64,000 bases of DNA from Pedobacter polysacchareus (GCF_019802255.1 NZ_JAHYSS010000004.1:248001-312000); one strand, 5' to 3'; numbered from the stretch's first letter, positions 46,304 to 55,801 are shown. Notes: a model not told the origin generated them from the sequence alone. A program made the numbers and translations.

Positions 46304-47506
46304 TTGAAAACATTACTACTCACCAACAGAATACCCTTTCCGCCCAATAGTGGCTATCCGATTGTGGTGTATAACACTATAAAAGGGTTGTTGAATCTGG
46401 GGGTAGAAATCACTTTGTTTAGTATCAACCCCAAAAAGTATCGGGTAGATATTGAAGATATCTATGATCCTTTATTTGAAAAGATCAATTTTTATTCTGT
46501 TGATCTGGACACCGGGGTCAATATTTACGGGGCATTGCTCAATATCTTTTCCAATCAATCTTATAATGTTTCCCGTTATTATGATGAGGATGCTGCAAGC
46601 CTGCTTGCCGAGATCTTGAGGGAAAATGATTTTGATATCATTCAGTTTGAAGGACTTTTTGTGGTGCCATACCTGGATGTTGTGAAAGAAAATAGTAAGG
46701 CAAAGGTGATTTATCGCGCTCATAATATTGAGTTTGATGTATGGGAACGCATTGCGATGACGGAGAAATTTACGCCAAGGAGGCGTTACCTCCAATTTCT
46801 TGCGCGCCGTTTGAAAAGTTATGAAACAGAACAGATCAATCGTTTCGATCAGGTTTTTGCCATTTCTGAACCAGACAGGCAAAGTATTTTAAGGTTCGGC
46901 TCCGCAACTGCATTGGAAGTTTTTCCGGTGGCACTGGATTTTGAGAAGTATGTGACGGATCCTTCGAAAACAAGTTTCCCAACGTTATTTCATTTGGGTG
47001 CGATGGACTGGCGTCCTAATAAAGAAGGATTGGAATGGTTTCTGGACGAGATCTGGCCGGATATTGAGAAGTTGAATTCTGAACTTCGCTTTTACATCGC
47101 TGGAAAAAATATGCAGCAACAATTTTTTGAATACGATTCTGATAACCTGGTAGTAGAAGGAGAGGTATTTGATGCGATAGAATTTATCAATTCAAAAGCC
47201 ATCATGATTGTACCCTTATTGTCGGGAAGTGGGATGCGTGTGAAAATTATTGAGGGGATGGCGATGCGGAAATGTGTGATCGCTACCAGCATGGCCGCTG
47301 AAGGGATTCGTTATGAACATGGAAAAGATATTCTCATTGCTGATACGGCAGATGAGTTTTACCGAGCCATCCTGCAATGTATCACCAACCCGAAAAAATG
47401 GAAAGAAATTGGGGAAAACGCAAGGAAAACTGTGGAAAGAGACCATGATATAAAAATCATCGCTGAAAGAATGCTGAATATCTACCAAAAATTACTTACT
47501 GTTTAA
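46304..47506 (+). CDS. Family 4 glycosyltransferase
   Basis: A 400-aa GT-B glycosyltransferase. The N-terminal domain opens with LLLTNRIPFPPNSGYPIVVYN; the acceptor side holds VIYRAHNIEFDVWER; the C-terminal domain begins after about residue 215 (LFHLGAMDWRPNKEG) and includes IVPLLSGSGMRVKIIEGMAM, the nucleotide-sugar binding Glu region of GT4 enzymes. It is similar to exopolysaccharide sugar transferases. The donor and acceptor are unknown. The start is TTG 46304, 18 bases after rnhB; no in-frame ATG fits the conserved N-terminus. Confidence 0.87.
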   Translation: MKTLLLTNRIPFPPNSGYPIVVYNTIKGLLNLGVEITLFSINPKKYRVDIEDIYDPLFEKINFYSVDLDTGVNIYGALLNIFSNQSYNVSRYYDEDAASLLAEILRENDFDIIQFEGLFVVPYLDVVKENSKAKVIYRAHNIEFDVWERIAMTEKFTPRRRYLQFLARRLKSYETEQINRFDQVFAISEPDRQSILRFGSATALEVFPVALDFEKYVTDPSKTSFPTLFHLGAMDWRPNKEGLEWFLDEIWPDIEKLNSELRFYIAGKNMQQQFFEYDSDNLVVEGEVFDAIEFINSKAIMIVPLLSGSGMRVKIIEGMAMRKCVIATSMAAEGIRYEHGKDILIADTADEFYRAILQCITNPKKWKEIGENARKTVERDHDIKIIAERMLNIYQKLLTV

Positions 47507-47514
47507 TTTTTACG

Positions 47515-47522
47515 TACTTTTG
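47515..47522 (+). promoter_or_regulatory. gcvT promoter -7 box
   Basis: TACTTTTG is a perfect TAnnTTTG box, about 150 bases upstream of the gcvT ATG. The expected start near 47528 coincides with the first base of a perfect 9-bp stem. Confidence 0.5.
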
Positions 47523-47527
47523 CCCAC

Positions 47528-47644
47528 GTTTTTGGCCGGTTAAAGGGGATAAATGTGGATAAAGCAGCCAAAAACCTGAACAACTTAGAAAACAATAATA
47601 AACGATAAAATCTGCCCGCATTATGCAGGTCAGAACTGATCGTT
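47528..47644 (+). ncRNA. Structured 5' leader of gcvT, candidate regulatory RNA
   Basis: Stem A pairs GTTTTTGGC (47528-47536) with GCCAAAAAC (47567-47575), perfect over nine bases. Stem B pairs AACGAT (47601-47606) with ATCGTT (47639-47644) and encloses CTGC (47612-47615)/GCAG (47625-47628). The leader runs to ATG 47672. The glycine riboswitch consensus was looked for and not seen. Confidence 0.4.
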
Positions 47645-47671
47645 CATAAACGTTAAAAAACAAATATTCTA

Positions 47672-48751
47672 ATGAAAAATACCGCATTAACAGAAAAACA
47701 CATTTCATTAGGTGCCAAGATGGTGCCTTTCGCAGGTTACAATATGCCAGTTCAGTATGAAGGTATCAATGCCGAACATGCAACCGTAAGAGGATCTGTG
47801 GGCGTTTTTGATGTAAGTCACATGGGTGAATTCATCATAAAAGGTGAAAATGCACTGGATCTTATTCAAAGAGTAACCAGCAATGATGCTTCAAAATTAT
47901 ATGACGGTAAAGTACAATATTCTTGTCTGCCGAATGAAGATGGTGGTATTGTAGACGATTTATTGGTTTACAGAATAGATGAAGCTACTTATATGTTAGT
48001 TGTAAATGCTTCTAACATTGAGAAAGACTGGAACTGGATTCAGAAATTTAATGATAAAGGCGTAGAAATGCACAACATTTCTGACCAAACTTCTCTTTTA
48101 GCCATTCAAGGTCCTAAAGCTGCTGAAGCATTACAGAGCTTAACAGACGTAGATCTTGCTTCTATGGAATATTACAACTTTGTAAAAGGAACTTTTGCAG
48201 GTATTGAAAATGTGATCATTTCTGCGACTGGTTATACTGGTGCTGGTGGTTTTGAGATCTATTTCGACAATGCAAATGCAGCAGCGATCTGGGATGCTAT
48301 TTTCGAAGCTGGCGCGCCATTCGGAATCAAGCCAATTGGTTTAGGTGCCCGTGATACACTGCGTTTGGAAATGGGTTTCTGCTTATACGGAAATGACATC
48401 GACGATACGACTTCTCCAATTGAAGCTGGCTTGGGATGGATTACTAAATTCAGCAAAAAATTCACGAATTCTGAGGCGTTACAAGCGCAGAAAGAAGCTG
48501 GTGTTGCCCGTAAATTGATCGGTTTTGAAATGATAGACAGAGGTATTCCTCGTCATGACTACGAGATTGTTGATGCAGAAGGAAACGTGACCGGAAGAGT
48601 AACTTCAGGTACGCAGGCACCATCTTTACAGAAAGCAATCGGTATGGGTTATATTGATAAAGCGCTAGCTAAAGAAGGTACAGAGATTTTTATCAATATC
48701 CGCAACAACAAAATCAAAGCGAAAGTGGTAAAATTCCCTTTCACAAAATAA
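47672..48751 (+). CDS. gcvT: Aminomethyltransferase (glycine cleavage T protein)
   Basis: A 359-aa T protein. Blocks: [96 protein letters not shown] with the conserved folate-site acid, and the C-terminal [20 protein letters not shown]. It takes the aminomethyl group from lipoylated H protein to tetrahydrofolate, releasing ammonia. The other glycine cleavage genes (gcvH, gcvP) are not nearby. A long structured leader precedes it, and comB follows after 48 bases. Confidence 0.97.
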   Translation: MKNTALTEKHISLGAKMVPFAGYNMPVQYEGINAEHATVRGSVGVFDVSHMGEFIIKGENALDLIQRVTSNDASKLYDGKVQYSCLPNEDGGIVDDLLVYRIDEATYMLVVNASNIEKDWNWIQKFNDKGVEMHNISDQTSLLAIQGPKAAEALQSLTDVDLASMEYYNFVKGTFAGIENVIISATGYTGAGGFEIYFDNANAAAIWDAIFEAGAPFGIKPIGLGARDTLRLEMGFCLYGNDIDDTTSPIEAGLGWITKFSKKFTNSEALQAQKEAGVARKLIGFEMIDRGIPRHDYEIVDAEGNVTGRVTSGTQAPSLQKAIGMGYIDKALAKEGTEIFINIRNNKIKAKVVKFPFTK

Positions 48752-48799
48752 GAAACATCAATTCAGCAATAGAAAACAATTAGCGAGATTCCATTACCC

Positions 48800-49516
48800 A
48801 TGCAGAAAAGTATAGAAGTTTGTTTAACACCAGCATTATTAGATCTTTATTCCATAGAAGACCGTGTAGTGGTGGTCATAGATGTGCTGAGGGCTACCTC
48901 TTCAATGGTGTATGGAATCGACAATGGTGCCAGCGCAATCATTCCTGTTGCACAGGTAGAAGATTGTCTGAACTATGCGGATAAAGGTTTTCTATTGGCT
49001 GCAGAGCGAAATGGAGAAGTGGTTGAAGGCTATGACTTCGGCAATTCTCCATTTTCTTATTCCCATGAAAAAGTAAACGGGAAAACAATTGTGCTGACCA
49101 CCACAAACGGCACTAAAGCATTACACCTGGCTCAAAAAAGAGCACATCAGGTGGTGATTGGTTCGTTTTTAAACCTGGAAGCGCTTTGTAACTGGCTTCG
49201 TGTACAGGATAAAGGCGTACTGTTGCTTTGTGCAGGTTGGAAGGATAAATTTAATCTGGAAGATACGCTGTTTGCAGGTGCTGTGGTCAAGGAGTTGCGT
49301 AAAGATTTCACACATTTTGATGATTCCTGCGTTGCCGCAGAAGATCTTTATGACCTGGCGAAAGACGATTTAAGAAACTACCTTCATAAATCATCACATA
49401 GTCATAGACTGGCTGAACTGAATATTGAAGAAGATGTGAAATTCTGTCTGCAGCTTAATATTTGTACCGCTATTCCAGTTTTAGTTGGCGATGCGCTGGT
49501 TGCACTGGAAGCTTAG
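48800..49516 (+). CDS. comB: 2-phosphosulfolactate phosphatase family protein (ComB)
   Basis: A 238-aa ComB-family protein: VVVVIDVLRATSSMVYG at the N-terminus (acidic metal site), GFLLAAERNGEVVEGYDFGNSP, TIVLTTTNGTKAL, IGSFLN, LLLCAGWKDKFNLEDTLFAGAVV and EDDSCVAAEDLY-like residues near the end. In methanogens ComB removes phosphate from 2-phosphosulfolactate in coenzyme M synthesis. Bacteroidota do not make coenzyme M, so the true role here is open; sulfolactate or sulfonate metabolism is possible. It follows gcvT by 48 bases and may share its transcript. Confidence 0.88.
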   Translation: MQKSIEVCLTPALLDLYSIEDRVVVVIDVLRATSSMVYGIDNGASAIIPVAQVEDCLNYADKGFLLAAERNGEVVEGYDFGNSPFSYSHEKVNGKTIVLTTTNGTKALHLAQKRAHQVVIGSFLNLEALCNWLRVQDKGVLLLCAGWKDKFNLEDTLFAGAVVKELRKDFTHFDDSCVAAEDLYDLAKDDLRNYLHKSSHSHRLAELNIEEDVKFCLQLNICTAIPVLVGDALVALEA

Positions 49517-49526
49517 TTCCTAAGCT
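49510..49526. terminator. Small hairpin at comB end, possible terminator
   Basis: AGCTTAG (49510-49516) and CTAAGCT (49520-49526) form a perfect hairpin with a three-base loop that includes the comB stop codon, between convergent comB and the patatin gene. No clear T-run follows. Confidence 0.35.
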
Positions 49527-49532
49527 GAAATA

Positions 49533-50327
49533 TTATTCAGGAAATCCCTGCTTAAAGTTTAGGATCAGTTCCTGCAGACTTTCATTCGTCTGTATGGTTT
49601 TTAAAGTCTGTTCGTAAGCCAGCCAATAAATGGTTTCTGCTTTCTTCATATCGAAAGTACTGATATCTCCCATACCTGTTGGCTCTACCATTGCATTACA
49701 AAATGCAGCTTTCTGCTCTGTATCTTTATTTATAGACATCACACCTGCTCTTTTCATGAGGGTAGAGATGTTGGTAATTTTATCAACTTTAGTCAGGTGA
49801 TTACAGGAAGAGCCGATGATATAATCGCAGCTGCTCATTAAGGGCTCTACAGGGAAGTTGTTCAAAATCCCTCCATCTACATACATATGGTTTTCTATCA
49901 TGATGGGTCTGAAAATCCCCGGAATGCAGCTGGAAGCAAGTACTGCTCTGATCAGGGGGCCAGAGGTGAAATACACCAGTTTTCCTTCACTGAAATTCGT
50001 TGCGGCAATGGTGAGTGGAATTTTTAGGTTTTCCATCCGGTCTACAGGAAGGTGTTCTTTTAACAATTCTTCCACATGCTCAATATTGATGAGTCCGAGG
50101 GAACCTAAAGCTGGCCGGATGAAACGGAATAGTTTTGCTTTGATGAAGATATCTAAACCGGCCTCCGGATCTATTCCGGAAGCAAAAAATGCACCTGCAA
50201 TAGAACCTGCACTGGTTCCACTGATGTGACTGAACACAATTCCTGCATTTTTTAAAGCTTTTAAAACACCCAGATGAGCGATGCCTCTAATCCCTCCACC
50301 TGATAATACTATTCCTACCTTAACCAT
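49533..50327 (-). CDS. Patatin-like phospholipase (RssA type)
   Basis: A 264-aa patatin-fold hydrolase. Oxyanion loop SGGGIRGIAHLG, nucleophile Ser39 in GTSAG, and catalytic Asp151 in YVDGGILNNFP. The dyad is complete, so lipid acyl hydrolase activity is expected. There is no signal peptide, so it is probably cytoplasmic, like the RssA/YlbK group. It is 110 bases downstream of gldB on the same strand and may be cotranscribed. Substrate is unknown. Confidence 0.9.
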   Translation of the reverse strand: MVKVGIVLSGGGIRGIAHLGVLKALKNAGIVFSHISGTSAGSIAGAFFASGIDPEAGLDIFIKAKLFRFIRPALGSLGLINIEHVEELLKEHLPVDRMENLKIPLTIAATNFSEGKLVYFTSGPLIRAVLASSCIPGIFRPIMIENHMYVDGGILNNFPVEPLMSSCDYIIGSSCNHLTKVDKITNISTLMKRAGVMSINKDTEQKAAFCNAMVEPTGMGDISTFDMKKAETIYWLAYEQTLKTIQTNESLQELILNFKQGFPE

Positions 50328-50437
50328 ATTACTCGTTTCTTTGCTGTTTAGAATTGCTATTTTGTTCGGTATTTATGCTGGTTTTGATGCTGGGATCTAA
50401 TCCTACACCGTTTCTGATTGCTAATTCTTTCCTATTG

Positions 50438-51466
50438 CTATTTAGGTTTATATTTTGATAAGTTCAATATTTTTTGAGGATCTTTTTCTGCCATCAGCTG
50501 TTGAAGCGTGACCTCTTTATTTTCCTCCATATATTTTCTGACCATTTGCCAACCCATCCATACCCCTAATTTTGGTGCAGATTCCTGTTTGTCGCCTAAT
50601 CCTGGCGTGAAAGGGCCTTCTCCTAAAAACACCTGAATCTTTTGATAGTCGGTCTCGAATAACAAATTGTTTTGCAATAAATAGGCCCAAATGTCTACTT
50701 CATAAGTTTTACACCAATCTATTTGTGCTTTTGTGTAGCCGATCTTAACAGAATCGGGTACTTCATCTGCCAAAACCTGGTCCATAAAATATAAGATTTT
50801 CCCGTTTTGAATCATTTTGGACAATAGCGTGCGGTCTTCGTCTTTTTCGGGGAATAAATCTTCTCTGGCATAGGTTTCCGTTACTCTCGGCACCACATAT
50901 TCCGGACTGAAACGTCGGGAAAGATAGCTGGGCACGCTTTGAACGATCGCCCCATAAAACTTGCTGTTTTTTCCAAGAAACATATCCAGTCCGATACCGA
51001 TATAATCATCTCCGATGGGTGTCTGTACAGCAAATCCAGAGACAAAAGAAATCATTCTTGGGATTTTTACATTCGGATAGTAATGCTTTATATATTTAAA
51101 AGTTTGTGTCAGGTCTTTTTCAATGTGGTCCATGTTTTTGAAAACACTGTCGGCTTCTTTGTTGAGGTCGGTATAAGCCGGGTCTTTATACAGGGTGGTT
51201 AAAATTTCGGGGCCGGTATAACTGGCATCACCCACCATGCGGTGAATATAATCCTGGTAAAAAGCACCGTATTTTTTCTGTAGCAGCTGATCAGTTTTTT
51301 GCAGGTCTTCAGACTTGCCCTGATAGAGGTCTCTATCGAAACGTTCTACTTTCAGATCCAGTTTTATATCGCTCACATCTGGCTTACTGGCCTGCTTACA
51401 TGAAAAAAAAGCAAGCATAGAAAGAAAAAATAGATAGATTTGGCTGGGTTTTACGTTATATGTCAT
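50438..51466 (-). CDS. gldB: Gliding motility lipoprotein GldB
   Basis: A 342-aa lipoprotein (MTYNVKPSQIYLFFLSMLAFFSC, lipid Cys at the end of the signal). Family features: KLDLKVERFDRDLYQGK, YGAFYQDYIHRMVG, IKHYYPNVKIPRMISFVSGF, DDYIGIGLDMFLG and the C-terminal PGLGDKQESAPKLGVWMGWQMVRKYM, which fit GldB. GldB is required for gliding in flavobacteria but is also kept by non-gliding Bacteroidota, where its role is unclear. ATG 51466 is chosen as it begins the signal; upstream TTG/ATG codons add a non-signal extension. Its usual neighbour nadE lies beyond a beta-barrel gene, and no gldC is seen. Confidence 0.85.
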   Translation of the reverse strand: MTYNVKPSQIYLFFLSMLAFFSCKQASKPDVSDIKLDLKVERFDRDLYQGKSEDLQKTDQLLQKKYGAFYQDYIHRMVGDASYTGPEILTTLYKDPAYTDLNKEADSVFKNMDHIEKDLTQTFKYIKHYYPNVKIPRMISFVSGFAVQTPIGDDYIGIGLDMFLGKNSKFYGAIVQSVPSYLSRRFSPEYVVPRVTETYAREDLFPEKDEDRTLLSKMIQNGKILYFMDQVLADEVPDSVKIGYTKAQIDWCKTYEVDIWAYLLQNNLLFETDYQKIQVFLGEGPFTPGLGDKQESAPKLGVWMGWQMVRKYMEENKEVTLQQLMAEKDPQKILNLSKYKPK

Positions 51467-51608
51467 TAACAGCAAATATATATACATCCCATAGGAAAAT
51501 TGCAAAACAAATTGACTGAAAATGAATCGATTCTCATCATACAGTTTAAAATAGCCATAAAATGGCTGATGGACGTTTCCTAAAGATTGAAAACAAATAA
51601 TATAAATA

Positions 51609-52280
51609 ATGAAAAATACATACCTTACTTTATTCTTACTTCTTTTAACGGGACACCTTTTTGCACAACAAGGTGGATCAACATATTATGGGTTCAGGTT
51701 AGGTTTAACGGCACATCCAACTTTAGGATGGGTAAAACCGGAAGTCGGTAAATCAGAAGGACTGGCTTTAGGTTTTTCTTACGGTTTACTGGGTGATTTT
51801 AATTTCGCAGAAAACTATTCATTTGCCACTGGATTGACCATCACCACGATTAATGGTAAAAGCACAGAAGTGAATGTCCGTCCTTTCCATGACGCTACAG
51901 ATGGTGGTAACATGGCTTATGATTTAAGATACAGAATGCAGTACATTGAAATCCCACTGACGATTAAACTGAAAACCAATAAGATTGGCGAGTTAAGATG
52001 GTATGGACAATTCGGTATTTCCAATGATTTTAATATTGGAGCTAAGCAGAATGCGCAGATGCTAGGTAAGAAAGTAGAGAATGATAGAAACATTTCTGAC
52101 TATAGTAAATTTTACCGTGCCGGGATGGTAGTTGCCGCAGGTGGTGAATATGACCTGGATGATCGTACCAGCCTGGCCATCGGCTTAACCTTCAATAACG
52201 GCTTGACAAATATTGTAAAGGATGGCGATCGCAGAGCGAAAAACCATTTTATTGGCCTTAACGTAGGCGTTTTCTTTTAA
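51609..52280 (+). CDS. Outer-membrane beta-barrel protein (PorT-like family)
   Basis: A 223-aa protein with signal MKNTYLTLFLLLLTGHLFA and an eight-strand-like beta-barrel pattern: alternating residues in YYGFRLGLTAHPTL, FSYGLLGDFNFAENYSFATG, LRYRMQYIEIPLTIKLKT, RWYGQFGISNDF and the aromatic C-terminal strand ending GLNVGVFF. The PYLEIPLTLK-like block (YIEIPLTIKL) is typical of the porin/PorT-like OMP_b-brl_2 family. True PorT of the T9SS belongs to this fold, but the family is large, so this assignment is not made. It lies between gldB (divergent) and nadE (52 bases downstream, same strand). Confidence 0.82.
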   Translation: MKNTYLTLFLLLLTGHLFAQQGGSTYYGFRLGLTAHPTLGWVKPEVGKSEGLALGFSYGLLGDFNFAENYSFATGLTITTINGKSTEVNVRPFHDATDGGNMAYDLRYRMQYIEIPLTIKLKTNKIGELRWYGQFGISNDFNIGAKQNAQMLGKKVENDRNISDYSKFYRAGMVVAAGGEYDLDDRTSLAIGLTFNNGLTNIVKDGDRRAKNHFIGLNVGVFF

Positions 52281-52331
52281 GGAATTACAAATCATTTAAG
52301 AAATTACAAATCAGATTTTAAGTACAGACAC

Positions 52332-53972
52332 ATGAATATCGCATTGGCACAACTCAATTACCATATTGGGAACTTTGAACACAACACTAAAAAGATCATC
52401 GACAGTATCGAGCAGGCAAAAGCAAAAGGTGCTGACCTGGTTGTTTTTGCAGAACTGGCCGTTTGCGGCTATCCTGCAAGAGATTTTTTAGAGTTCGACG
52501 AGTTTATTCAATTGTGTGAAACTGCTGCTTTAGAAATTGCCAGTAAATGCCATGGCATCGCCTGTATTATCGGCCTGCCCGTAAAAAATGATATTCTGGC
52601 GGGTAAAGACCTTTACAATGCGGCTTATTTTATTGAGGATGGCCAGATCAAGAATATTGTGAAAAAGGCATTATTGCCTACTTATGATGTTTTTGATGAA
52701 TATCGGTACTTTGAACCAGCCAACCATTTCGAATGTATTCGTTTTAAAGGGCAGAAAATTGCGCTGACCATTTGTGAAGACTTGTGGAACATCAACAACA
52801 ATCCTTTATACGCTTCTTCGCCAATGGACGAACTGATTCGTCAGAAACCAGATTTGATGATCAATATTGCCGCTTCTCCCTTTTCTTATTGTCATGATGA
52901 TGAAAGGGTAGTGGTACTGTCCGATAATGCCAAGAAATATAAGCTGCCATTACTGTATGTGAACCAGGTAGGGGCGCAGACAGAGATTATTTTCGATGGG
53001 GGTTCTATGGTATTTGATAGAAAAGGACAGCTTGTGGATGAGATGCCCTACTTCAAAGAGGAGCTCCGGCTTTATGAATTGGAAAATGGTCATTTCAAAG
53101 GTCATTCCCCAATTGAGCATATTGCTGCACCCGATATTGAGCAGATTCATGATGCCCTGATATTGGGTATTAAAGATTATTTTGAAAAATCAGGTTTCAG
53201 TAAAGCGGTATTGGGACTTTCCGGCGGAATTGACTCTGCTATTGTTTGTGCTTTAGCTTGCAGGGCATTAGGGCCGGAAAATGTGATGGCAGTATTGATG
53301 CCCTCGAAATACTCTTCCGATCATTCTATTGATGATGCTTTAGCTTTGGTGAAAAATATGGGCTGTAAACATGAGATCATACCGATTGCCGCAGCCGCGG
53401 ATGCTTTTGATCAAATGATGGCGCCTGCTTTTCAAGGATTGCCTTTCAACCTGACTGAAGAGAATATTCAGGCCAGATGCAGGGGGATTATTGTGATGGC
53501 AATGTCGAATAAATTCGGCTATATCTTGTTAAATACTTCCAATAAAAGTGAATGTGCAGTAGGTTATGGCACTTTATACGGAGATATGTGCGGTGCAATT
53601 GGTGTAATTGGAGATGTTTACAAAATCCAGGTGTATGAACTGGCGCACTATATCAATAAAGATGGCATCGTGATTCCAGAAAATTCAATCGTTAAACCAC
53701 CGTCTGCAGAGTTGAGACCCGGACAAAAAGATTCGGATTCCCTGCCAGATTATGATGTTCTTGATAAAATTCTATTCCAATATATTGAGCTGAAACAAAG
53801 CTCTGCTGCGATTATCGCACAAGGTTATGAAGAAGCTTTAGTGAGAAGGATTCTGAAAATAGTGAATAATGCGGAATTTAAGCGTTACCAAACACCTCCT
53901 ATTTTAAGGGTGTCGCCTAAGGCATTTGGAATGGGCAGAAGAATGCCGATTGTAGGAAAGTATCTTTCTTAA
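52332..53972 (+). CDS. nadE: Glutamine-dependent NAD+ synthetase
   Basis: A 546-aa two-domain enzyme. The N-terminal nitrilase-type amidase domain (1 to about 265) has the Glu-Lys-Cys set in VFAELAVCGYP, KKALLPTYDVFDEYRYF and LTICEDLWN. The C-terminal synthetase domain has the ATP-binding GLSGGIDSAIVCALA, NTSNKSECAVGYGTLYGDMCG and a closing PPILRVSPKAFGMGRRMPI. It converts deamido-NAD to NAD using glutamine nitrogen. A bidirectional terminator follows. Confidence 0.97.
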   Translation: MNIALAQLNYHIGNFEHNTKKIIDSIEQAKAKGADLVVFAELAVCGYPARDFLEFDEFIQLCETAALEIASKCHGIACIIGLPVKNDILAGKDLYNAAYFIEDGQIKNIVKKALLPTYDVFDEYRYFEPANHFECIRFKGQKIALTICEDLWNINNNPLYASSPMDELIRQKPDLMINIAASPFSYCHDDERVVVLSDNAKKYKLPLLYVNQVGAQTEIIFDGGSMVFDRKGQLVDEMPYFKEELRLYELENGHFKGHSPIEHIAAPDIEQIHDALILGIKDYFEKSGFSKAVLGLSGGIDSAIVCALACRALGPENVMAVLMPSKYSSDHSIDDALALVKNMGCKHEIIPIAAAADAFDQMMAPAFQGLPFNLTEENIQARCRGIIVMAMSNKFGYILLNTSNKSECAVGYGTLYGDMCGAIGVIGDVYKIQVYELAHYINKDGIVIPENSIVKPPSAELRPGQKDSDSLPDYDVLDKILFQYIELKQSSAAIIAQGYEEALVRRILKIVNNAEFKRYQTPPILRVSPKAFGMGRRMPIVGKYLS

Positions 53973-54035
53973 GAAATAACAGGCTTAATAAAGCAGCAGC
54001 TGATCGTTCAGGTGCTGCTTTATTTGCTGAAGCAT

Positions 54036-54072
54036 AAAAAACCTAAGCTGTTTAAACAGCTTAGGTTTTTTT
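54036..54072. terminator. Bidirectional terminator between nadE and lnt
   Basis: A-run, ACCTAAGCTG, centre TTTAAA, CAGCTTAGGT and a T-run: a near-perfect palindrome from 54036 to 54072 between two convergent genes, with A and T tracts suiting both directions. Confidence 0.92.
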
Positions 54073-54151
54073 GTTCTATTAATTTTAGTTCGCTTATTTG
54101 AACTTACTATTTGAATTAAGTTCTTGAAATCAGTTGTTGGAGCTGATATCC

Positions 54152-55774
54152 TTAAGCAGCTTTTTTTACCCATTTCCGATAAGGAATAATCAAGGCTAGC
54201 AGGATCGCGATAAAAGAAAAAAGTTTTGCAATCAGGTCGCCATGTTCTACGTAGAAAGTCAGGTCGCTGTTCAGGTTGATGTCTGCTTTTAAGGCAGTGC
54301 GTGTCCACCATTTACTTTGTTTTATAATGTTTCCTTTCTGATCAATAAATCCAGAGATTCCTGTGTTTGCAGAACGGACTACCCATCTTCTGGTTTCTAT
54401 AGCCCTTAATTTCGCGTATAACAGGTGCTGATCTTTTCCTGAGGTATTTCCCCACCAGCCGTCATTGGTGATGATAGCGATAAACTGAGCGCCTTCTTTT
54501 ACAGATTCACCAACCCAGTCTCCCCATAAAGATTCGTAACAAATTACAGGAGCTACGCCAATACCGCTTTGTGCATAGAATACACCCGGATGGTCTTGCC
54601 ATCCCCAGCCACCTACAGTACCGCCTAACTGCGCAAAAACAGGGGTTAAAAATGCCAGTGTTTTTGGGAAAGGCATTTTTTCTACGCCTGGTACCAGTTT
54701 CGATTTATGATAGAACTGTACATTCGCCGAGTTCTCTACTTGCATCGCTGCATTGAAGTTGTCGAAGTACATGCCACTATTTGGATCCAGTTTAGAGCTG
54801 ATGGTTTGTTTATCATTATACACCTTAATACTTTCAATTCCGGTGATCAATGTGCCGTTTTTATACTTGGAAATGAAATCCTGAAGCTGGATGAAATCAG
54901 GATTACTTCTGATCCTGTCTTCATCGCTATAGTTAGGAATCGCCGTTTCCGGCCAGATGAAATATTCAGTATTCACTTGTCCTACGGCATCAGATAGCTT
55001 GGTCAGGATCTGCATTTGCTCCTGTGCAGAAATACCACCCAGTTTTTGATAAGGATCAATGTTTGGCTGAACAGTCACCACATTAACCGGTACCGTTTTC
55101 TCTTTATAGCTTGAATACCTGATTAATGAAGCAGCTATCGGGATCAAAATCACCGCTGCCAATGCCATAACCGGTCTGAATTTTAAGTAAGCTTTTTGTG
55201 TTTTCCAGGCTTGATACGCCTCAAAAGCCAGGATGTTACTAAGTAAGATCCATAGGGAACCGCCATAAACACCAGTATATTCATACCATTGCACCAATTG
55301 ATGGCTAGCGGCAAAACCGTTGCCAAGTGTCATCCATGGAAAGGCCAGGTCCCAGGTTTGATGGAGGTATTCCATGGCGATCCAGAAACTAATTAATCCG
55401 GTATAAGCGACCCATTTGCTGGTATATCTGCTTAAACGGTAGTACAGCCAGAAAGCGAAAGTCATCATTAATGCACCCAGGCCGTAGGGGATCAGTGAAA
55501 TCAGGAAGGCCACAAATGGGTTATTATAGGCACTAACTGCATTGTAAACCCAGTAAATACAGGCCGTGTTCCAAATTAGAAAGGTCAATCCGGCGGTTAA
55601 GAAAACTTGTTTTCCCTTTTTCTCTTCGGTGCTATTGCTGATTTGTGTAATGGCGATGAGTAAAGGGACCATGCCAACTAACAAAAGCGGGGTAGTGAAT
55701 GGAATAGGTGGCCAGGCCAACCACATTAAAAATGCGCTGAGCAATGCAAGGAGCGTCGTGTTTTTTGAATTCAT
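54152..55774 (-). CDS. lnt: Apolipoprotein N-acyltransferase
   Basis: A 540-aa enzyme with six or seven N-terminal membrane helices (1 to about 220), a periplasmic nitrilase domain and one C-terminal helix. The Glu-Lys-Cys triad lies in EYFIWPETAIPNY, YHKSKLVPGVEKMPF and APVICYESLWGDW, with a further conserved block ITNDGWWGNTSGKDQHLLYAKLRAIETRR. It adds the third acyl chain to lipoproteins after Lgt and LspA. LspA is in the same window but not adjacent. Confidence 0.95.
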   Translation of the reverse strand: MNSKNTTLLALLSAFLMWLAWPPIPFTTPLLLVGMVPLLIAITQISNSTEEKKGKQVFLTAGLTFLIWNTACIYWVYNAVSAYNNPFVAFLISLIPYGLGALMMTFAFWLYYRLSRYTSKWVAYTGLISFWIAMEYLHQTWDLAFPWMTLGNGFAASHQLVQWYEYTGVYGGSLWILLSNILAFEAYQAWKTQKAYLKFRPVMALAAVILIPIAASLIRYSSYKEKTVPVNVVTVQPNIDPYQKLGGISAQEQMQILTKLSDAVGQVNTEYFIWPETAIPNYSDEDRIRSNPDFIQLQDFISKYKNGTLITGIESIKVYNDKQTISSKLDPNSGMYFDNFNAAMQVENSANVQFYHKSKLVPGVEKMPFPKTLAFLTPVFAQLGGTVGGWGWQDHPGVFYAQSGIGVAPVICYESLWGDWVGESVKEGAQFIAIITNDGWWGNTSGKDQHLLYAKLRAIETRRWVVRSANTGISGFIDQKGNIIKQSKWWTRTALKADINLNSDLTFYVEHGDLIAKLFSFIAILLALIIPYRKWVKKAA

Positions 55775-55801
55775 TGGGTAATAAATGGAGGTATTGTAAG
55801 G

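Noticed and set aside
47515..47671. Glycine riboswitch before gcvT
   Set aside because: The conserved aptamer core sequences were not found; only generic stems are visible, so it is reported as an unnamed structured leader.
51609..52280. Naming the beta-barrel protein PorT
   Set aside because: The family is large and sequence patterns are generic; nearness to gldB alone is not enough.
53985..54311. A 108-codon minus-strand frame overlapping the nadE-lnt terminator
   Set aside because: It runs through a strong bidirectional terminator and into lnt in another frame; no domain.
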